Made by a program: the position numbers and the translations under genes. The notes beneath the pieces are model-generated. The model was not told the origin of the DNA and searched no databases. It saw only the letters and a list, made by a program, of their open reading frames with translations. This document shows, piece by piece, positions 28,690-40,000 of a DNA stretch of 45,058 bases. Each line of letters opens with the position of its first letter. The stretch's first letter is position 1. This stretch comes from Nemertoderma westbladi (taxonomy: Eukaryota > Xenacoelomorpha > Nemertodermatida > Nemertodermatidae). The stretch is from the NCBI GenBank assembly GCA_032718475.1, contig JAUCBJ010007460.1, positions 1 through 45,058 of the forward strand, read 5' to 3'.

Positions 28690-30983
28690 CTAATAACTTA
28701 CTGTAGGACTATTGTACCTATTTTTACATTGCACACGGAGGTGATATTTAAATGCAGATTTAACAGAATGTGGATTATCTAGGTTTTTAATTTCATTAGG
28801 CAGAGCGTTCCAATTTTTTATGCCGTTAAAAAAGAAAGTATCAGATTCGAAGGATTTACAATTCGGGAGGTAGAAGTTTGAAGCACTAGCTCTGGTACTG
28901 TAAGAGTGTGTATCGCGTACTATGTTGAATTTTTGTTTTAGGTAATTGGGACATTTACCATTATACACTTTATGCACATGGTTAAGGCGTAGCTGCTTAA
29001 CTCTACTATCTAAGTTAAGTAGTCCAGATTCAGAAAAGTCATCTGGAGTTAATAAATCGTACTACTTTATTCTGAGCTACTTGTAATGTACATTTAAGCT
29101 GTTTGGTTTTAAGCCTTCATACCAAGAAGAGCACGCATAGTCCATGTGACACTGTATTAAAGAAGAGCAAAGTAACTTGCGGGAGTCGGTGTTTAAACTA
29201 TTTTGGTTTCTGTATAGAAACCTAAGCCTACTGTTAACTTTCGAGAAAATATTTTTCACGGTACTTTCTCCTGATAAGCAGTTATCCAATGTGGCGCCTA
29301 AATATTTAACTTCCTTTTTATTTTCAATCTTATGTCCATTACTAGTGACTTCAAACTTCCTTCTTTAACTTTCTTTTGGAACCAAACAAAATACTTTCAG
29401 TTTTACCGTAGTGAATGGATAGCTTATTATCAACCAACCACTTATTACAGGATTCTAGAACTGCACTTAACTTTTGGGAAATATGGATGGGATCTTTATG
29501 AGAGAAAATATGAGCACTGTCGTCGGCATATAAAATGAGTTTAAAATCGGGATCTATACTACTTATCATATCATTTACATAGCATACAAAAAGCAGAGGA
29601 CCTAATATACTACCTTGCGGTACACCACAGGTAATCTCTTGTACAGTAGACTGCGATTTGCTAATGACTACAGTTTGACCTTTGTCTAACAGGTAGGACT
29701 TGAACCAGTCTATAGAACCTACACCCATCAGGCCTAACGTACCAAGCAGAATTTCGTGATCTACAGTATCGAAAACCTTTTGTAGGTCCAACATTACCAT
29801 ACCGGTATATAAACCCTTTGCGTTATTACATCTAATTGTATCAGTTAAGTTAATAAGGCAGGTGTCTGTAGAATATGATTTACGAAAACCGGACTGAAGT
29901 TCATAGATCAGATTTAGCCTACTAAGATGTGCCTCCAGCTGTAGAAAAACAGAACGTTCTAGAATTTTAGATACAATACTTAAGATACTAACAGGTCTGT
30001 AATTACAGGGTTCTACTTTACTATTCTTTTTATACAGAGGAACAACCTTATCTAATTTCAGTTCGTCTGGTACTACATTATCTACGATAGAGTAATTAAT
30101 AATAAAAGTAATAGGCACTTTAAGTACTTCAGCACCATCCTTAAGAAAACGGGCAGGTATTAGGTCTAGACCGGTACTTTTTGCATAGGCTAAGTAGATT
30201 TTGAAAAACGAAATCCTCAGAAACGGGTTTTAAAAATAACTTTTCTGAATTTTGTAACTTTTCTAAATAAAAATTATTTAGAGTTTCGGACCCTATACTA
30301 TATTTATTACTTGATAACGGTAACTTCTTAACTAAATTAGAGGCAACATTAGTAAAATAATTATTAAATAAATTACTAACTAGAGTATGATCATGAATCA
30401 GCTCACCGTTATCTTGCAGAACAATATTCGATTTAGATTTAAGGTTTTTATAACCTAAAGATTTTAGGGAAGACCATAGACTTTTAGGATTATCTTTATT
30501 CTCACTTATTTTGTTGTACAAATATTCAGATTTAGCATTTTTTATTTCCCGTTGGACAATGTTTCTATATTTGCAGTAATTATTATAATCAGCTGAAACA
30601 CGGTATTTCCTAAATTTATACAAATAGTTATCTCTTTCTCTGATATTACTAAGAATACCCGAGATCATCCAGGGCTCAGTGCGTTGTTTAAGACTAATTT
30701 CTTTAATTGGTGCTACAGTATTAAGTGCCTTTAGAAATATATCTTTAAAACCAGTGTCCGCAAGGTTAATGTCAGCGGCCTTAAAGCAGGGTTCCCAGTC
30801 AGAATTAACTAACAAACTTAAAAAGCGTTCCTTGAGCTGTAATTTTTCATAGACCTAACTGTTACTGTTTTATGATCCCCGAAAAAAGATTTTTGTGTCT
30901 TTCTTGTGCAAAAAACTATAAAATGATCGCTTAGACCTATAGGTAAAACCCCAGATTGAGAAATAATATCGGTTTTATTATTC
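28690..30983 (-). pseudogene. CR1-like endonuclease end, RT and C-terminal region
   Basis: Starts with VLPIGLSDHFIVFC (SDH box closing the endonuclease; about 30960-30900). The linker APIKEISLKQRTEPWMISGI (30815-30141) follows, then the RT: CNYRPVSILSIVSKILER, ELQSGFRKSYSTDTCL, MVMLDLQKVFDTVDHEILL (motif A), GVPQGSILGPLLFVCYVNDM and LILYADDSAHIFS (YADD intact). Frame changes fall near 30840, 30185, 29350 and 29070. The last part has YNGKCPNYLKQKF and NGIKNWNALPNEIKNLDN, the usual C-terminal block of CR1/L2-type proteins, ending at 28690. The strand, motifs and 3' end fit the CR1 superfamily. Confidence 0.85.
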
Positions 30984-31885
30984 TTAATTATTCTCGCCTA
31001 TTAGGCGCAGCACCAGTCAAGCTGGTATATAGTTGAATAGTTAATTAATTAAGTAAAATGACACATCAGTGACAATAAAATATGGCTAATCGTAAACAGT
31101 GACTAAAATCATAATTATAATTATTTACGTAAACAGAGACAGTATCATAAATTAAAGTCATTTACCATTTACGTCACACACCTTGACAACTTTAAAACCA
31201 GGCGGGATAACAAAATAAATCTAATATCATGTTGTGCTTAAATTTAAAACTGGTAGATAAACGGTAGCAGCTATCTATGAAATTGATTTTGACCGCCTCT
31301 GCTAGTGATACTTCACCTGGTATTATTCGATTTTTTAGGGCTGATTTTGAGTATTTATTTATTAAAAGAGACTGCATATTGGGGAGTGGGTATGCTTTAT
31401 AACTCTTTTCATATGTGGAGAAGACACCTGTGTAAGAAGCACCGTATTCCGAAGCACTTACTCGAAGGAATGACTGAATTAACATATTGTTGGATTCAAA
31501 CGATCGTGTAATGATCCCAATATTTTGCCGATATACTTCCATTGAGAGTGGAATACAACCAAGTAGGTTGTACACAACCTGGTTGTCTGCATATGGTCCG
31601 AGGTGGAGGATGCTCCGTAAGGCCTTACCGTATGCCACATCTAACAGTTCGATTTCAGTATCACGCATGGAACCCACAGTAATCTTGAGAGTATACAAGA
31701 TGGAAGGTATAGCTACCGTCCGCCATATATATCCAACGGTTGTGCAGTCAAAGTGTCTTGTAGTCCAACCATGTCTGTGAAAGCAGCTGGTTAACCTTGC
31801 GATGGACTGCTGTGCATCCTTTAATGCAGATGTATTCACTGAGTACAATGGATATCCCAGGAATGTAAGTATGTAGTATGTAGTA
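30984..31885 (-). mobile_element. 3' scrap of another LINE inside the CR1-like element
   Basis: From about 31885 downward, codons switch from CR1-type endonuclease (CEIYFLGDF) to an unrelated RT C-terminus: FLGYPLYSVNTSALKDAQQS, WRTVAIPSILYTLKITVGSM and DNQVVYNLLGCIPLSMEVYR, ending PAWF at 31192. A ~200-bp AT-rich 3' region follows. The frame open from 31956 to 31192 is thus a chance fusion of two elements. About 60 endonuclease codons of the host element are missing at this site. The clade of the scrap is uncertain. Confidence 0.65.
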
Positions 31886-32580
31886 AAATCACCTAAGAAA
31901 TATATTTCACAGTCTGACCTAAGATTACATAAAATTGTATTTTCAAAATTTTGCAAAAAAAATCTGATTGTTTAGGGGGCCGATATAAAGTACCGATTAA
32001 AATAGGTTTAGTTTTAGGAAGTAAAAGTTCCACCAGTAAAACTTCGTCACAAGTCTCTAAATCTTCCCTACGATTAAAAGCTAAATCACATCGAATGTAA
32101 GTACAGACACCACCACCGTGTCTGTCCGTATCCTTACGTAAAACTACGTAATTATCAATATAAATTTCTCCATCAGAAACACTATCATCGAGCCAAGTTT
32201 CAGAGATTGTTAAAACTGCTGGGTTGGATTTATTGATTAAAATACGAATTTCGGAAAGTTTGGGAAGCAGAGATCGTGCGTTTAAATGCAAAAAATGCAG
32301 ACCTTTTTTCTTAAAAAATTTAAAAGTTTCACTCTCAGCATCACTTGGAGTTTGCAGAGGCGATGTGAGAAATGAATCGTCGGTTTCTGATTGTAAAATT
32401 GTATCATGAAAGGGAAGTTCGGTAAAAATACAGCTATTGCAGAGAAAACTTGGTTCAAGATTGTTTATGGTGGAGAATATAATACTGCTTTTCCTACGGT
32501 AACATTTTAAATGTACAAATGTGTCACAACTCTCGCATTGGACGATCTTACTCCCTGAGTTTGTTCCTCGTTGACAGAGT
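31886..32580 (-). pseudogene. CR1-like PHD finger and APE endonuclease N-terminal half
   Basis: The minus frame from 32580 encodes LCQRGTNSGSKIVQCESC, DTFVHLKCY and, after a spacer, FLCNSC. The C-x2-C, H-x2-C, C-x2-C pattern is that of a PHD-type zinc finger; the first cysteine(s) lie across the RTE-like insertion (NCPV at about 36375). An acidic linker follows, then the endonuclease: HLNARSLLPKL (Asn), ISETWLDDS (Glu), GGGVCTYIR and LIGTLYRPPK. A slip in a T run at about 31960 shifts the frame before FLGDF. The PHD finger is 90-150 bp upstream of the endonuclease, as in several CR1-type LINEs. Confidence 0.78.
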
Positions 32581-33025
32581 CAGGTCAGGCGGTCAGGTCA
32601 GGTATCCAGGTCAGGTCAGGTATTCTAGGTCATTGATCAAGAAAACTTGCCACCTCCATGCAGCATAAAGGAGGTGCCACCTGTAGCTGCATAGACCCTC
32701 TTACTAGGGCAAATCTGGTCCTGTAACTAGGACCCCCTTCGTTCTGGGATAAGGACGCCCTTGGTCCTGGATTAAGGACCCATATACTTGGCTGCAGGGG
32801 TATATGGCCTGACCAGGCAGATGGTGATCTACCAATGGCTGGTTAGGAGTAGAGTGTTCTCATGTCCACTCTGAGGGCACTTCACTGCGACCTGCACCTG
32901 GCAGCAAGGGTACAGGGCATGACCCAGCAGATGAGCTGCAACAGCCAATGGTGGGTCATGTACGCCAGAGTAGATATGGGTGATGGGCCTCATATCTGAC
33001 TCCATTGCGACACCCACCCTGTGGA

Positions 33026-34327
33026 ATGGCAAACCAGGGTGTGGTATTTGCCCCGAGAGCTGACTCGGCAAAAAAGCACCCCCCAACCCCCACTATGGAT
33101 TACATTAGCAATGCGGAGGTCGGGCCACTAGAGGCCAGTGGAATTACCGGACACAATCGGCCTCACAGGCGTCAGTTAACTCCTGACCGGCTGCCTGTCT
33201 CACCCCCTACTGGAGAGAGAGCAGCCAACAATTCTTTGAGTCCCTTTCCTGATGACCTTTCTGGCCCAAACCCTGGGTCACCAGGGAGGCCAGATTGTGA
33301 TGGGGATAGGGATTCTGGAGTTGGAGGCTACTCTCATGTTCCACCCCGACCAACAAAGCCATTGGTGAATCTGAGGCAAGTCACTAGACTAGCCTCAGTA
33401 AACACCCTAACACTCGGGTCCCCAATGCGACAAGGTGAGCTGACTGCCTTGGCAGATAAGCTTTCTCTTAGCGCAGTGGGTGTTCAAGAGCACCGAATGC
33501 AGACTGGACAGACTGATGAGGTTCTGATTAAGGACATGGGGGGCGGTTGGCGACTCGCCCTCGCGTCAGCAGATGATAGTGGCAATGGTGGAATTGGTCT
33601 ATTGATGAATCCAACTGCACATGCAGCATTGGACAAAATAGACCAAATCTCTAACCGCATCATCCGTTGCCACTTCTCATGTTCTGGAAGACTGGCTAAG
33701 AAGTTTCCTAAGGTGGTTCTGATTGTGTGCTACTCTCCAACTAGTGTTGCCCCTGTAGAGGAGGTGGAAAATTTCTACCACAATCTACAAGCAGCAACTG
33801 ATGGAGTGGATCAGCATGCATTCTTAACATTCCTGGGAGACTTTAATGCAAGTCTGCATCAATCACCTACATCGCCCTGGGTCTATAGCAATAGTGTTAA
33901 CCGAAATTCTGTCCATCTTCAGGATTTTATCTCTGGAAATGGATTGTTTTCGGCTGGAACCCAGTTCAAGAAGCGAACTGGAAAGCTATGGACTCATAGT
34001 GGACCCAGTGGTCACAAGTCCCAGATAGACCATATTCTGTTTCGTAGGAAATACAGGAGCTCTATACAAGACTGTAATGCATTTACACTTCGACCCTTCT
34101 CTAGTGATCACCGCCTTATTGTGGCCAACGTAAGACTTAGTCTGCATGCTAGCAGAACAACGAAATCTGCCTTGCCACGGCATGACTGGTCCTCTCTGTT
34201 GCAACAGCCAAGTGTGAGATCCAGCTTCACACTACAGCTGAGCAACAGGTATGAGGCTCTTGCCTCTGAGGCGGCAGATCACTGTGAGGGCTATACTGCC
34301 TTTACAGAAGCGAAGCAGTTAAGTTAG
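33026..34327 (+). CDS. RTE-like ORF, proline-rich leader and APE endonuclease
   Basis: The first ATG in frame is at 33026 (MANQGVVFAPRAD). A low-complexity, Pro/Ser-rich leader of ~115 residues precedes the AP-endonuclease-type domain that nicks target DNA. Residues counted from this ATG: Asn126 in SVNTLTL, Glu155 in VQEHRM, Asp272/Asn274 in LGDFNAS, the IDHILF segment near 335, and Asp361/His362 in SSDHRLI. All catalytic positions are kept. The frame ends at TAG 34325-34327 only because the pentamer GAAGC is duplicated in tandem at 34307-34316; the sequence then goes on in another frame into the RT half. In living relatives these are one polypeptide. Confidence 0.87.
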   Translation: MANQGVVFAPRADSAKKHPPTPTMDYISNAEVGPLEASGITGHNRPHRRQLTPDRLPVSPPTGERAANNSLSPFPDDLSGPNPGSPGRPDCDGDRDSGVGGYSHVPPRPTKPLVNLRQVTRLASVNTLTLGSPMRQGELTALADKLSLSAVGVQEHRMQTGQTDEVLIKDMGGGWRLALASADDSGNGGIGLLMNPTAHAALDKIDQISNRIIRCHFSCSGRLAKKFPKVVLIVCYSPTSVAPVEEVENFYHNLQAATDGVDQHAFLTFLGDFNASLHQSPTSPWVYSNSVNRNSVHLQDFISGNGLFSAGTQFKKRTGKLWTHSGPSGHKSQIDHILFRRKYRSSIQDCNAFTLRPFSSDHRLIVANVRLSLHASRTTKSALPRHDWSSLLQQPSVRSSFTLQLSNRYEALASEAADHCEGYTAFTEAKQLS

Positions 34328-36327
34328 CAGCTGCAGAAACAGTTCCTGTATACCCTCGAAACAGGAAAAGGGCCCCCTGGACTGACAACAAAATTCAGAA
34401 GTGCCGAAATGACCTTCATAAGGCGCAGAAAGAGTCCCGACTCAAACAGACTGCAGCGGCCAAGAATGCAGTTAAAGCTGCATCTAGGTCCCTGAACAGG
34501 CAGTACTCTGTTAATCTACAGGAGCTAATAAACCAACAGGTTGATGCCATCAATGATGCTGACGACAGCAGGCAATCATCCCAGGCATGGAAATCGATCA
34601 ATCTGCTTACTGGGCGGAAAAGCCAACCAACCACCAAGGTTAAGGCTGAATCACCAGCCGATCGCCTCAATGGTTGGAAAGCCCACTTTGAAAAGCTCCT
34701 CAATAATGACAGGGTATTGCCTGATAACTTTATAGAAGTAAAAGTGTCTGAGTCTGTACTCCCAGATATTCCCATTGGCGATATCTCCTTTGCAGAAGTG
34801 AAGGCTGCTGCAAAGAGCATTAAGACCAATCGTGCCAGTGGAGTAGATGGTGTTCCCCCTGAGGTCTTTAAAATACCTGAGTGTTTAAAGCTCATCTATC
34901 CCATCATAGTAGACATGTACCGTACAACAAGAGTCCCACAAGAAATGAAAACAAATAAGTTGGTGCCAGTTCCCAAGAAGGGCAACCTAACACTCTATGG
35001 TTCTTTTCGGGGAATCTCATTGATCTCGATTGCTGCAAAACTATACAATAGAATTCTATTAAATCGCATCAGGGATCCCATTGAGAGACTGCTACGTGGA
35101 AATCAGAATGGGTTCCGTAAAGGTCGTGGGACCATGGAGCCCATTTTGGCACTTAGAAGGATAATTGAAGAGTTATCAAAAAAGAAAGACAGGCATCTGG
35201 CTGTTATCTTTGTTGACTTCTTCAAGGCCTTTGATTCAGTCTCTCGCTCACGTATGTTCAGCATACTTTCATTATATGGGATTCCTGATGAAATTATTGC
35301 AGCAATCAGATCAGTATACGATGGTTCGACAACATTTGTGTCTACTGTTGATGGTGACACAGAACCATTTGAAGTGTTATGGGGCGTCCTCCAAGGAGAC
35401 ACACTTGCACCATTCTTGTTCATTATTGTGGTTGACTATGTTCTACGCATGTCCTTAGATCATCATAATGATGATGGGGTGATGATAACTCCACCTACTG
35501 GCTCCAGAAGTCGAGGAAATCCTGCCAAGTACCTAACTGATCTAGACTTTGCTGATGACTTAGGAGTACTCTCAGAATCATTAGAGGGAGCCCAGCGGCT
35601 CCTCAGCTCATTAGAACATGCTGCTTCTAGTGTTGGTCTTTTTATTAACTCCAGAAAGACCAAAATTCTGACAGTTAACTTTGAAAGTCCTCAGCAAGTC
35701 TCTGATCGGATGAGCATAAGCTCAAAGGATGGTATGCTTGAGCATGTGGACGACTTCTGTTACCTGGGATCATGGATCCGGAAGTCAGGTGAGGACCTTC
35801 GAATACGTAAGGGAAAGGCATGGGCAGCCTTGAATAGGCTTTCCAGGATTTGGAAGTCACCTAGAATTAATCGGAAACTTAAGGTCCGATTATTCAGAGC
35901 AGCAGTAGTTCCAGTACTCCTCTACGGGAGTCCATGCTGGGCTCTAACTGCTGAGGACACCAAATCTCTGGATGGCACATTCACAAGAATGCTACGCCGG
36001 GTACATTGTGTCAAGTACAATGCACACATCTCCAACCAGACACTATATAACATTGGAGGTGTCTCATTGGTTCCCCCAAGCTTGACACTAGAACAAAATC
36101 GCCTCCGCTTTGCAGGACATTGCTTTCGCCGTGAGGACCAGCCAGTGCATAATCTTGTACTTTGGCAGCCTCATGGAGTGAATAAGCATGGTGGACAGCC
36201 CATGACTTTCTTGAGACGCATCTTAAAGGACACTGGCCTTAAAGATGCGGATGATCTAGCAAATGTCATGGGTGATAGGGAGTTGTGGCGGTGCAATTTT
36301 GTTGACAAGCCGGCACAGCATTCTTAA
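34318..36327 (+). CDS. RTE-like ORF, linker, reverse transcriptase and C-terminal region
   Basis: Open from at least 34318 (linker KLAAAETVP) to TAA 36325-36327. Methionines occur at 34717 (MPDNF), but homology starts upstream, so this is the second half of the ORF at 33026. RT motifs counted from Met34717: NRASGVDGVPPEV 38-50, FRGISLISIAAKLYNR 98-112, NGFRKGRGT 131-139, FVDFFKAFDSV 165-175 (motif A Asp), LQGDTLAPFLF 225-235 and DLDFADDLG 275-283 (FADD). The C-terminal part has FCYLGSWIRKS, the IW.SPRIN block, VLLYGSPCWAL and a FAGHCFR/PVHNLVLWQPHG tail. The clade (RTE/CraTA-like) is my reading and should be tested by phylogeny. Confidence 0.87.
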   Translation, partial: VKLAAAETVPVYPRNRKRAPWTDNKIQKCRNDLHKAQKESRLKQTAAAKNAVKAASRSLNRQYSVNLQELINQQVDAINDADDSRQSSQAWKSINLLTGRKSQPTTKVKAESPADRLNGWKAHFEKLLNNDRVLPDNFIEVKVSESVLPDIPIGDISFAEVKAAAKSIKTNRASGVDGVPPEVFKIPECLKLIYPIIVDMYRTTRVPQEMKTNKLVPVPKKGNLTLYGSFRGISLISIAAKLYNRILLNRIRDPIERLLRGNQNGFRKGRGTMEPILALRRIIEELSKKKDRHLAVIFVDFFKAFDSVSRSRMFSILSLYGIPDEIIAAIRSVYDGSTTFVSTVDGDTEPFEVLWGVLQGDTLAPFLFIIVVDYVLRMSLDHHNDDGVMITPPTGSRSRGNPAKYLTDLDFADDLGVLSESLEGAQRLLSSLEHAASSVGLFINSRKTKILTVNFESPQQVSDRMSISSKDGMLEHVDDFCYLGSWIRKSGEDLRIRKGKAWAALNRLSRIWKSPRINRKLKVRLFRAAVVPVLLYGSPCWALTAEDTKSLDGTFTRMLRRVHCVKYNAHISNQTLYNIGGVSLVPPSLTLEQNRLRFAGHCFRREDQPVHNLVLWQPHGVNKHGGQPMTFLRRILKDTGLKDADDLANVMGDRELWRCNFVDKPAQHS

Positions 36328-36363
36328 AAATGCAGCTGCAATGCAGCATGCCGATCCTAGTAG

Positions 36364-36764
36364 ACGGGACAGTTGATCTTCGGGGCCCGCGTCCTGCTGG
36401 GTCCTGGGTTGGTCTCAATATCCCCAGCCAGAGAGAGAAGACAGAGTTTAGCGATTAGGCATCTAGATCTTTCTGTGAACCGTGAATGAATTAATATAAA
36501 ATTGATCTCTTCACATAAACATTTTAGTGAATAAATAATATTGTGAAACCAATATACAGTAATATAGATTAAATACGAACCAAATACAGTAGCAATACTT
36601 GATTGACCTGACCCAATGCAATGCCGTTTTATAGCCAAAGAATTTATAGCCTTTATAGGAGTGTATGGGAGTAGATGGGTATGTGAATGGAGGAACCTAG
36701 ACCATTGAATAATAAATTTAGTGCAGGGAGATGTCGCGCCATTAGTCTGACACCGAGAGGGCAC
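36364..36764 (-). pseudogene. CR1-like ORF leader with canonical 2A peptide
   Basis: The minus-strand frame encodes about 113 residues with hydrophobic stretches (FGSYLIYITVYWFHNIIYSL, CLIAKLCLLSLA), then GDIETNPGP at 36425-36399, a full match to the 2A consensus D-x-E-x-N-P-G-P. That peptide makes the ribosome skip a bond, so the leader would be released from the endonuclease/RT protein. PSRTRAPKINCPV follows and starts the PHD finger, cut by the RTE-like insertion at 36363. No ATG is present in frame back to the first upstream stop, so the 5' end is truncated or diverged. Confidence 0.78.
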
Positions 36765-37039
36765 AGAGAAAGACCAGAAGATGCCTTAACATCACTAACT
36801 ATAGGCCTACTAGACACTATTAAACGTACACTATAAAGGTAAACAATATCCTTATCGCATTTTCAGGTACAGTGAGTGACAGTTCGCGGCAAACTACAGA
36901 GAGTTTCCAGATTACTAAGCGTTTCAAAAGTATTCAATTGTATCCTTTGGCGAAAAAATTTTGGTTGTTGCCATTTCAATTATGTTCAATTATGTTCAAT
37001 TGTCCCGTTCAACAACATTACATTACACAGGTACACATT
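36765..37039. other. unassigned spacer between two CR1-like elements
   Basis: About 275 bp with no recognisable gene; includes a repeated CAATTATGTT (about 36976-36995). It may contain the 5' end of the older LINE. Confidence 0.4.
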
Positions 37040-40000
37040 TGATTATTATTATTTTATTATATCTCTTTTATTTGCTAAAAACTCATTCAAATATATATTT
37101 GCACGAGGCAGTTAATACATACAGTATTTACTGATAATTATAAGCAAATAAGCGTCACAGGGTTCCAGGTAACAGCTAGGCTGCACCGTGTACAGTACAA
37201 ATATACAGTATGAGGAATCGAGTAGGCCTACAGTACAATCATTATTACATTACATCTACAGTATAATAAATAATGTTCTATTAATTGGCGGCAGTCACAA
37301 GTGCAAATCCGCTAGGTTGCATCCTCATGACTATATTTCGATAGGAACTGTTTTTTTAACTTTGTTTTGAAATATTTTAGTTTTGTAATTTCTTTTATTT
37401 TAATTGGTAGTGCATTCCATAATTTTATAAGATTCACGAGTAAACTTTCATGTCCGTATCTGTTTCTAGTTTTAGGTATGATTATGTTTTTTGTTCGATT
37501 GTTTAGTCTAATGTTTATTTTTGGTAAAAAAGGATGGTCTAATGCTTTAAATGGTTCTGATAGGTTGTTTATGTATTTAAAAAAGTATATTAATCCGAAA
37601 TATTCTCTTACAGCTTTTAGGGTTGGTATTTTGGCTTTTTCTCGTAGTTCAGTTCCTGTTGAGTCCCTAATCCGTTTCCCAAAGATAGTTCGTAGTGCGT
37701 AATTTTGTACTTTTTCAAATTTGTATAGTATTTCCTTGTGTCCGTATTTATCATGTAGTGGGACTAATAGTTGATTACAGTAAAGATGGTACGGCAATGT
37801 TAGTGCTTTTAGTAGTTGTAATTTTGTTTTTATTGTTAGTTGTCCCTTTATTGAGCGGAGGCAAGATATACTGAGTGTCATTTTCTGTATTGTTTTAGTT
37901 ATATGATGGTGCCATTGTAGTTTTTTATCTAATTCTACTCCTAGGTATTTAACCGTGGTTGATTGTGAGATCGGATCTTTTGTTCCTATGTCAAGATTTA
38001 TTTCGTCTGTATTGAAGTCAGTTGATGTCTGTTGTTTTGGTGATAGTAGTAAGAATTCAGTCTTGGAGTGGTTCAGTTTCAAGTGATGTTGCACAAATGT
38101 TTTGTTTAATAGTATAATTTCGTTTTGTAGTAATTTTGCAGCCAGCTGTGGATTTGTGCCTGCAGTGTATATTACTGTATCGTCTGCGTATTGAATGATA
38201 GTTGAAGATTTTGCTGTATCTGGTATGTTGTTTGTATACAATGTGAAGAGAAGTGGTGCCGGTATTGTTCCTTGTGGTAGGCCACAGAGTTCCGTTAACC
38301 ATGGTGATGTTGAGTTTTCTAGTTTTACTCTTTGTCGTCTATCAGTCAAATAATTTTTTATAAGAAGTTGAGATGTGGAATGAAAACCTAACGTTGCAAG
38401 TCTGTGTAGTAATATTTGTCGGTTTACTGAGTTGAAGGCCTTGCTGAGATCCAGGAATGCTATTGCAATGTAATTATTTTCGTCAAGCTTTTTTCTCCAG
38501 GATTCTGAGAGATATGTTAGTGCGTCAACAGTTGAAAACCCTTTTCGGAATCCAAATTGCTTAGAATAAATTATTTTGTGTTTATTTATATAATGTATAA
38601 TTTGATTATAAAGTATTCGTTCAAATATTTTAGCAAATGGCGTAGTCATTGCGATAGGTCTGTAATTTGTTGGTTCATGTGGATAACCTGATTTAAATAT
38701 GGGAGTGATATTTACAAGTTTTAGTTTGTCTGGAAAAAGTGACTTGGTGATACATTGATTTAATATGTAAGTTAATTGATATGTTATATGCGGGGCTATA
38801 TTCTTGATAATTTTTATCGGTATTAAAGATGGTCCACTGGATTTTTTTGCATTTATATTATTTATGATGTTGTATACGTCTGATGATGTTATACATTGGA
38901 AGGAGAAAGTATCCTTAATGTTTGTTCCTACTACCGTTACTCCAAGTGTTTTCATATTTGCATCAACGCTAACATTTTTGAAAAAATTTCCTAGTTCGAT
39001 ATAAGTTCTATTAAATATTTCTACAATTTTTTTCTTATTTGTTGTTAGTGTTCCTAGATTTTTAATGCAATTTATTTTCGACTGTTTTCTTTTGTTGTTT
39101 AAGATTTTATTTATTAATCGCCATCTAGATTTACTGTCTTTTGCTTCAATATATTTGTGTTTAATATAAGAATTTTTTAATTTTGCATTTAGATTGTTGA
39201 ATTTATTTCGTAGTAATTTGTATTCTGAATAGTTTGCATTTGTCTTGTTTCTTCGCCATTCTAGAAATTTGTTATACTTTTTTGTGCGTAATTGTTCCAA
39301 TTCAAGTGTTGACCAATCGTCATTTTTATAATTTTTTATTTTTTTGTTAGTTATTAATTTGCGTTTTATTGGTGCATGCCTATTTAAAATTTGTATTATT
39401 AGTTGTTCAAATATTTCGAATTGTAGATTGATATTGTTTTGACAATAGAAATTCCCCCAGTAAATTTTCGCTATGTCTGATATGAATCTAGATTCTTCAA
39501 AACTAGAGTAATCTCTATATTCTACCCACTGTTTACTGTCATTTTTTGCAGTCCTTAGTTTGTAGTCTATTTTGATTAAAGTATAATCGTGATCGGAAAA
39601 TTCACACGGGAAAACTTCGTTTGCTGTTATCTTTCTAAGGTCTATATTAGTGATAACTAAGTCTATTAAAGTTGATGATTTTTTTGTTGTTCTTGTTGGT
39701 TTGGTAGTGCTAGTTAAAGTTAAATTATATAAGTTAAGGATATCAAATAGCTTTTTTTGTTTTGGATTTGTTTTAGCTAATATATTGATATTTAAATCCC
39801 CCTGTATGACAATACATTTATTTGGTTCCAAGATTTGGGCATTTTCAATTTCCTCCGAAAATTTGGGAAAGAATGTTACATTATTATATTTTGGTGGTTT
39901 GTAAAGTGTACATATTAAATGGTCATCTATTTCTATCCATATTGATTCTATGTTTGTAGATTTAATGTCATTCCTAATTCTACTTTGCAAATTATCTGGG

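Larger units (their letters stand above)
32581..36363 (+). mobile_element. RTE-like LINE (copy A), near full length
   Basis: The 5' end is marked by GGTCA-type short repeats (CAGGTCAGGCGGTCAGGTCA at 32581) right at the break in the PHD-coding frame. The 3' end is GCCGATCC followed by TAGTAG at 36358-36363. It has a ~440-bp 5' leader with two diverged direct repeats (GGCCTGACCAGGCAGATGG and GGCATGACCCAGCAGATG). One ORF follows with endonuclease and RT, then a ~30-bp 3' end with a TGCAGCTGCA palindrome. No target duplication is evident. Confidence 0.9.
28345..36764 (-). mobile_element. old CR1-like LINE with 2A motif and PHD finger, twice interrupted
   Basis: Minus-strand order from the right: leader and 2A (36764-36364), PHD finger and APE endonuclease (32580-31886), endonuclease end, linker and RT (30983-29351), C-terminal part (29350-28690), 3' untranslated region ending in AATAAATC near 28365. 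An RTE-like element occupies 32581-36363 and a scrap of another LINE 30984-31885. Many frameshifts show it is old. Its 3' end abuts the TTAA of the piggyBac-like element. Confidence 0.85.

Noticed and set aside
31192-31956. 254-codon minus-strand ORF as a real gene
   Set aside because: Its N-terminus and C-terminus belong to two different LINE families; it is a chance fusion.
33829-34204. Short frames opposite and within the RTE-like endonuclease
   Set aside because: Overlap the well-supported endonuclease frame on the plus strand.
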